Shown in pieces: positions 60,101 through 64,000 of a stretch of 64,000 nucleotides of DNA; positions within the stretch are counted from its first letter, which is position 1, and each line of letters opens with the position of its first letter. The notes under the pieces were generated by a model. That model was not told the origin of the DNA. It made no database searches and saw only the letters and a list, made by a program, of their open reading frames with translations. The position numbers and the translations under genes are program-made. The stretch is from Bolinopsis microptera (lineage: Eukaryota > Ctenophora > Tentaculata > Lobata > Bolinopsidae), in assembly GCF_026151205.1 (NCBI RefSeq), contig NC_087084.1, positions 10,691,453 to 10,755,452 on the forward strand, written 5' to 3'.

Positions 60101-61858
60101 AAAGTTTACAAACTTTACAAAATTTACAAACTTTACACTTTACAGGAAGCATCACTACTGAAGAGCTCACTGGAACAGCAGATAGAGAGTACAAGAGAGA
60201 GTTACCAGAGACAGCTGTCCTCTTTAAAAGAGGACATTGCGGACAGAGAGAAACAGCTGCGAAACCACGAACAGAAATACCAAGAGGAGCAACATAAACA
60301 GAACAGGATCAAGTTAGTTCAGGCGAACTGTAATGTGGGTCGGGTTTATTGCGCGGCTCTATTCTCTAGTATAGATAACTAGATATTTTCTAGTATAAAT
60401 AAGATGGAGATGTCTAGATATATAGCTTCATTTAGAGTTGTACTTTGTTAGTTTGGTTTTGTAATAACGTAATTATTGCTGCCTAAGAAAAAAGTTTTTT
60501 CCCTCAGTTGATTTAAGAACCAGTATAAAAGTGCTGTATTTGCTAATTCACTCTCACAGGAGTCTATTAGAGGAGGAACAAATGAACAAGGAGGTAATAT
60601 CTAAGAAGCTGAAAGAGCTGGAATACCAATTAGACCTAAAAGCACGTGCAAGACAAGAGACGCGCGGAATTGAGGAGATAGCAAACAAAGAGCTTGCTAA
60701 TATTAACGCACTGAGAGTCGCATTTGTGGACGATCTGCAAAGCAGGATAAAACAAACCAACACTCAGGTATGTGAGGTTACCATGGTTACAGTTCAGGTA
60801 ACATTCCTAACAATCTTGTTACCATGGTTACAACTAACATTCCTAACAATCTTGTTACTATGGTTCAACTAACTTTCCTAACCAGGTCAATGAAGACGAC
60901 TCCAGTACGATAGAGAGGCAGAGAATAGCGTTCCTGGAGAACAACCTGGATCAACTGACTAATGTACACAAGCAATTAGTTAGGGATAACTCCGAGCTGA
61001 GATGCGAGCTACCCAAGATGGAGAGGAGACTGATGGCTAAAATAGAGCGGGTTAGTTTTATAGTTTATAGTTTATTTATATAATCATATCTCATCATAAT
61101 ATACTCGGGGAACACGACATCAAAGTAACCTACTCCTCAGCTACCACCCACCGCAACCGCCTCACCAAGACGAAGTGCACACCCCTCCAATTAATTAAGC
61201 CACACCTAACACCATCTATGAGATATCCTGCTCACCCCCTTCACAGTTACTTATTACCTTTTATCAGTCACTGAGTCACTAATTACCAACATGTGTTGCT
61301 ATTAACTTATCACTAATTGGAACTGGAGACAGTGACAAACTATAATTAATATCGCACTGTCCAGGTGAAGCACCTGGAGGTAGCTCTGAAGGAGAGCAAG
61401 GAAAGGGGTATAGAGGACAGACAGAGGATGCAGAAAGAGATCGAGCAGATGAAGTCCTGGACACGACTCCGCAAGCAACCTGCCCAGAAAACATCTGCTC
61501 ATATTGGTATGAAATACTCTTTTGTATGAATAGTTTCAGTTTAAGTCTGTCCAGTAAATAGTTGTTCGCATTTTTGGTTAATTTTGCTGAGATAGAAATC
61601 ATGTTTTGTGAGCAGATCTTGTACTTAATCTATCGAGATTTAACGGATATTGCCGCACGGAACAAGTGCCATGACGTCACACCATGTGACATGACGTCAC
61701 ACCATGTGACATGACGTCACACAACGTCCCTAACAATTATCACCTCAGCTAAACCTATACGGAGTGGTCAGAGAGGGCAGAGTATCAGTTCAGAGGCGAG
61801 CGCGGTGATCAGAAACACTCCTGAGAAGGCTTATCTTGGAGTGAGACGTCACGTGTAG
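48148..61858 (+). CDS. KIF5: Kinesin-1 heavy chain (KIF5), 23 exons, 960 aa, intact
   Basis: Conventional kinesin, a plus-end-directed microtubule motor for vesicle and organelle transport. Exons: 48148-48276, 48505-48592, 51686-51759, 51908-51981, 52172-52251, 53115-53258, 53706-53830, 53954-54113, 54340-54496, 54600-54687, 56819-56977, 57197-57301, 57660-57755, 57925-58035, 58610-58688, 58833-59021, 59292-59421, 59600-59702, 60146-60312, 60560-60767, 60886-61050, 61365-61506, 61749-61858. All junctions are GT-AG with consistent phase; the sum is 2,883 nt including the stop. The P-loop is GQTASGKT (residues 86-93), switch I NEHSSRSH (199-206) and switch II DLAGSE (232-237). The motor ends near residue 330 and a long coiled coil follows. 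The tail has [19 protein letters not shown] and the autoinhibitory IAKPIR (about 924-929). Human KIF5B has 963 residues. No frameshift or missing key residue was seen. The introns carry LINE fragments, a foldback, minisatellites and a nested ORF. Confidence 0.96.
48780..49390 (-). pseudogene. Degraded CR1-like LINE 3' fragment in KIF5 intron 2
   Basis: Two overlapping minus-strand frames give an RT C terminus ([19 protein letters not shown]) and then [12 protein letters not shown]...[12 protein letters not shown], the usual last motif of CR1/Rex-type ORF2. A frameshift lies between them near 49100-49170, next to a duplicated CCATATATATATTTT stretch. It is inverted relative to KIF5. Confidence 0.7.
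49640..50115. repeat. Foldback (large inverted repeat) in KIF5 intron 2
   Basis: The segment CTATAATAGGAACAATCT to AACACAAGAAAATATCTC (about 49748-49838) is repeated inverted near 49866-49925 and 49990-50075. Ends with GGTACCAAGGCATTTATCTC (49678) are mirrored by GAGATAAATGCCTTGGTACC (49952). This would form an intramolecular hairpin of about 200-bp arms with mismatches. Coding capacity none. Confidence 0.7.
50116..50554. other. Intronic spacer of KIF5 intron 2
   Basis: I see nothing in it. The minus-strand ORF at 50161-50412 has no domain. Confidence 0.35.
50555..51535. repeat. ~485-bp tandem duplication in KIF5 intron 2
   Basis: Copy 1 starts at TAACCCGTGCCTACATCCGG (about 50566) and ends near 51045. 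Copy 2 starts at TAACCCGTGCCTACGGCCGG (about 51051) and ends near 51535. Both end in CACACATCTTGAGAT. They share a (GA)n block, CACTTACCACCGGCCGATTT and ATTAAGCCGTTCGGAAAT. Similar AACCCGTGC starts occur in dispersed invertebrate repeats. No ORF. Confidence 0.8.
52040..52145 (-). repeat. Second short copy of the LINE 3' end, KIF5 intron 4
   Basis: CTGCTGCCTTGTTCATACTC through GGTTATCTGGAAACG parallels 48756-48840 with substitutions. It is therefore a severely 5'-truncated copy of the same LINE family in the same orientation. Confidence 0.65.
52252..53114. other. KIF5 intron 5
   Basis: No gene. Near its end are several GGTTACCATGG / GGTTACTA motifs (53026-53090), related to the X-box-like motif elsewhere in the window. 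Confidence 0.5.
54980..55423 (-). CDS. Nested ORF for a small secreted protein (147 aa), family unknown
   Basis: A single open frame on the minus strand in KIF5 intron 10. It starts with [17 protein letters not shown], a good signal peptide, and continues as a compact soluble domain. The domain has three Cys (in GPCKV, RQCDS and ICKGE), a Trp/Tyr/Phe-rich core ([16 protein letters not shown]) and no low complexity. Codon content looks like a real gene rather than a chance frame. CTCATTTTAG precedes the ATG by about 15 bases and could be a splice acceptor for a 5' UTR exon. Its upstream side faces the 40-bp CCAAT-bearing array at 55702-56280. I do not recognise the family. It could be an intronless nested gene or a retrocopy. 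Confidence 0.6.
   Translation of the reverse strand: MLSLVRILLSLVTLVLGYVVVVPDGAGGSKDHQLLGPCKVIEVADIATIYIYNGVHHDSTMHLKWSDSVGRPDASGQMNPRGNSLTGYVNFPDDRRYSFHFYPEEDTIYWDGDKGSTGNIWRNAKRQCDSNIAVERQHVMAICKGEM
55702..56280 (-). repeat. 40-bp minisatellite with an inverted CCAAT box, about 14.5 copies
   Basis: Units are almost identical (CTGCGCTCTGATTGGTTGGT then TTGTGTACGTGATACATATA). On the minus strand each has AACCAACCAATCAGAGC, which contains the NF-Y motif CCAAT in its usual CCAATCA context. All three minus-strand frames are open through the array because the unit has no stop in any frame; I do not count those as genes. Confidence 0.9.
56473..56490. repeat. C-run in KIF5 intron 10
   Basis: A run of about 18 C without recognisable flanking duplication. 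Confidence 0.7.
56636..56812. repeat. GTAAGTAACTATGGTTACTA short repeats
   Basis: About eight imperfect copies just upstream of KIF5 exon 11. They repeat the splice-donor-like GTAAGTAA sequence. Confidence 0.7.
58520..58597. repeat. ACTAATT 7-bp simple repeat
   Basis: About ten copies of ACTAATT, directly upstream of the acceptor of KIF5 exon 15. The motif resembles a branch-point consensus (CTAAT). Confidence 0.8.
59193..59226. repeat. C20 run flanked by 7-bp direct repeats
   Basis: CAGCGTC (59193-59199), a C-run to 59218, G, then CAGCGTC (59220-59226). It resembles an insertion of a bare C-run with a target duplication. Confidence 0.65.
59790..60140. repeat. 9-bp TTTACAAAC/TCTACAAAC minisatellite, about 38 copies
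   Basis: Ends directly at the KIF5 exon 19 acceptor (CTTTACAG). The plus strand is C/A/T-rich without purine runs, so it may supply branch-point and polypyrimidine signals. ORFs in it are artefacts. Confidence 0.9.
61670..61726. repeat. 20-bp CRE-containing tandem repeat, 3 units
   Basis: ATGACGTCACACCATGTGAC units in the last KIF5 intron. CATGTG replaces the CACGTG E-box of the other arrays. Confidence 0.85.
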
Positions 61859-62756
61859 AGTGATCATTAGAAACACTGGTTACCATAGTTACACTGGTTA
61901 CCATAGTTGCGTGGTCATAAGAAACACTGGCTACCATAGTTACAGTGATCACGTGTATTATTTTACACTTCTAAATCCAGTAGAAGACGCAGGGGACACT
62001 GATATTTAGTTATTGACACATTTACATTTTACAATGCTAATTATGCAACGAAAGTAATGCCTTTTTACACGCTGTACGGGCAGCGCTCATTTACTGCCGC
62101 AAAAGTGGCCTATCACGTTGTGTGGCAAAATCTGAAATCATGTTTAGTTATATTTTTATTTAAATAAATTTGTTAGTTGAAACGATTTTAGTTGTATCTC
62201 ATTCATGAAGACAGATGTTACAAATATTTGTGTGTCATGCATGATTGTAGTGCCGTTACCGTTACCATGATATTTTATTTTGTTTTTCTCCAATAATTCA
62301 ATCATAACCACCATTTTTAGAATCTATTGAGAAGCAAACATAACATAACGATTAATTGATAATTATGTTTGTAATTTGATATATATTTATGGGGTGTTTT
62401 GTAAAGAAATGTAGATATTACGTGTGGAATGTGGAGTGATTTATATTTGTTAGCTTTATTGTTAATAATAATATAGTGTAGAAGTTTGCCAAATGTTACA
62501 ACATTTTATGTCCTTTTTCGTGGGGCAAGTAGAAGTCGCCATGCTAGATGAATAGTGGGATGTGACAAAAGAACACTTTTGCATTTTACTTATAACACGT
62601 GACACTATTAAAGAGTCAAAGAGTGACAAGATGTTTATTACGTTATGTTACCATGGTTACATTTGTACGTGTTGGCTGTTGAGTTTTAAAAGAAAAATTC
62701 GTTTTGGAAAACACTTGTTATGATTTAATGTTTCACTTTTACTGACATGCAGTTAT
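61859..62756. other. KIF5 3' flank
   Basis: No gene. An AATAAA at about 62162-62168, roughly 300 bp after the stop, is a possible polyadenylation signal. GGTTACCATAGTTAC motifs occur at 61877-61945 and one TTACCATGGTTAC at 62648. Confidence 0.5.
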
Positions 62757-63338
62757 AGAGACTGTGGGATACTGAAGGGAAAGGAAGCAGTTCTAACGAA
62801 CTCTTCTCAAACACAAGGATATATCTTGTGATCTTGGCTAGTATATATGAAACATTTGATATGGAGTTGTAGAGGGAGTTATGTGCCTCGCCGGGCTAAA
62901 GTAGTGGATGACCTTGCTGTACGGCAAGTTAAACAAGGATCTGAAACTACTAGGTTCCGTACAGACTCAACTCTGCACCCGTGTCAATATGTTCATTATA
63001 TGCAAGCCTCTTGATTTATAATCACCGAGTCTAGTAATTGTTTAAGAGAGTTCTCTGGCAGTTACGAAACTCGAGAGACTGTGGGATACTGAAGGGAAAG
63101 GAAGCAGTTCTAACGAACTCTTCTCAAACACAAGGATATATCTTGTGACTTGGCTAGTATATATGAAACATTTGATATGGAGTTGTAGAGGGAGTTATGT
63201 GCCTCGCCGGGCTAAAGTAGTGGATGACCTTGCTGTACGGCAAGTTAAACAAGGATCTGAAACTACTAGGTTCCGTACAGACTCAACTCTGCACCCGTGT
63301 CAATATGTTCATTATATGCAAGCCTCTTGATTTATAAT
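62757..63338. repeat. ~265-bp direct duplication
   Basis: 62757-63022 and 63074-63338 are nearly identical, starting GAGACTGTGGGATACTGAAG and ending TTGATTTATAAT, with a 51-bp spacer and one single-base indel. No convincing ORF. It suggests a recent local duplication. Confidence 0.9.
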
Positions 63339-63780
63339 AGTTACAATAATATAATTTCTACTTTATAAATATAATTACATGAATTTAGCGGAGTTCAAAA
63401 TATTGAGTTGGACTTGTCGACGGTATAATATTTGAAACAAATATTTTACGAGTATCACCCGTTAACTCGCATCCACTTTAAGATCTACCGATCTTCGGTA
63501 CACGGTAGAACTAGATCGGCGAGATGCACCACTGGGCCTCGCCGAGCTGCGAATGATTGACATCGTGAATCAAATGCAAAATGGGACTTTTTCGTTAATT
63601 CTGCTAAAATTTCAGGACGTCCGGATTTTTAGAAACCATCTCCCCCTGTCCGGTTTTGCCCGAAATTCCAAAACCAAAAACCACCCCTCCCTAGTCCCTA
63701 TTTGCCGGACGTCCTAATTAGTAGATAAGTATAATTATATATACGTAGATGGCTACTTTACTTTGGTAATTATTTAGGTG
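63339..63780. other. Spacer
   Basis: I see no gene. A CCGGACGTCC-like motif recurs near 63620 and 63702. Confidence 0.35.
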
Positions 63781-64000
63781 TGCTTCATAGAATCCTCTAT
63801 CGGGTCATCAGAGGGTTAGAGTTAGGTTTAGGGTTAGGGGTAGGATTTGGATTAGGTTGTAGGTTTATAACCTACCAAGACACGCGCTGAGTTAGACTCG
63901 TCGACGGTCTCATGTCACAGTACCAATAACCCAGCTAAACGAAAGAAACCAAATTGTCCAAGAACGCCAGCAAAGCCGATTCAAAGGCACCATCTGGTGC
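63781..64000. repeat. Copy of the TTAGGG-bearing dispersed repeat, reverse relative to 34.5 kb
   Basis: GGGTTAGAGTTAGG, TTTAGGGTTAGGGG and GGATTAGG stretches are followed by GTAGGTTTATAACCTACC and a GTCGACG box. All of these occur reverse-complemented at 34505-34700. Confidence 0.65.

Noticed and set aside
59725..60297. 190-codon ORF rich in Leu/Tyr/Lys at the end of a KIF5 intron
   Set aside because: It is the 9-bp repeat read through into exon 19 in the wrong frame; the kinesin frame is different and well supported.
63145..63330. Short ORF in the 62.8-63.3 kb duplication
   Set aside because: It starts within repeated DNA, has no domain, and its sister copy differs by an indel.

Overview
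The window is a stretch of animal (metazoan) nuclear DNA. It carries three large intron-rich genes with canonical GT-AG splice sites whose products are recognisable metazoan proteins: a WASP-interacting protein (WIP/verprolin family), PGAP3 (a GPI-anchor remodelling factor) and conventional kinesin heavy chain (KIF5). The sequence is AT-rich and unusually full of minisatellites. It also contains non-LTR retrotransposons, terminal-inverted-repeat elements and short TTAGGG-like stretches. I cannot name the species; a repeat-rich marine invertebrate is the best guess.

Layout. 1-5.5 kb: a minus-strand ORF that runs off the left edge lies head to head with a plus-strand GIY-YIG ORF, and a 5'-truncated L1/Tx1-type LINE has inserted into the GIY-YIG ORF. 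5.5-14 kb: small inverted-repeat elements, a ~330-bp satellite present in both orientations, and a poly(A)-tailed retroposon with a clean 12-bp target duplication inside the satellite. 14.1-32.8 kb, minus strand: the WIP gene, with five WH2-like actin-binding motifs and a C-terminal WASP-binding segment. Its introns hold a TTAA-flanked element, a 3.4-kb G-run-terminated element, a 2.2-kb polypurine tract and arrays built from palindromic motifs that look like transcription-factor sites (RFX X-box; CRE plus E-box). 32.8-43.2 kb: intergenic, with a degraded WH2 pseudo-exon, a CR1/jockey-like LINE on the minus strand, a transposon gene fragment and a second G-run-terminated element. 43.8-46.1 kb, plus strand: PGAP3, 8 exons, 315 aa. 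48.1-61.9 kb, plus strand: KIF5, 23 exons, 960 aa, intact. One KIF5 intron contains a nested minus-strand ORF for a small secreted protein, preceded by 14 copies of a 40-bp CCAAT-containing repeat. 61.9-64 kb: a direct duplication and a copy of a telomere-like dispersed repeat.

The three genes do not form one pathway. WIP controls WASP and actin assembly, KIF5 moves cargo on microtubules, and PGAP3 remodels GPI lipids in the Golgi. The most novel signal is a family of elements that begin with a G-run, end with a C-run, are flanked by target duplications of about 6 bp, and carry short element-specific tandem motifs plus a shared AGG-rich core.
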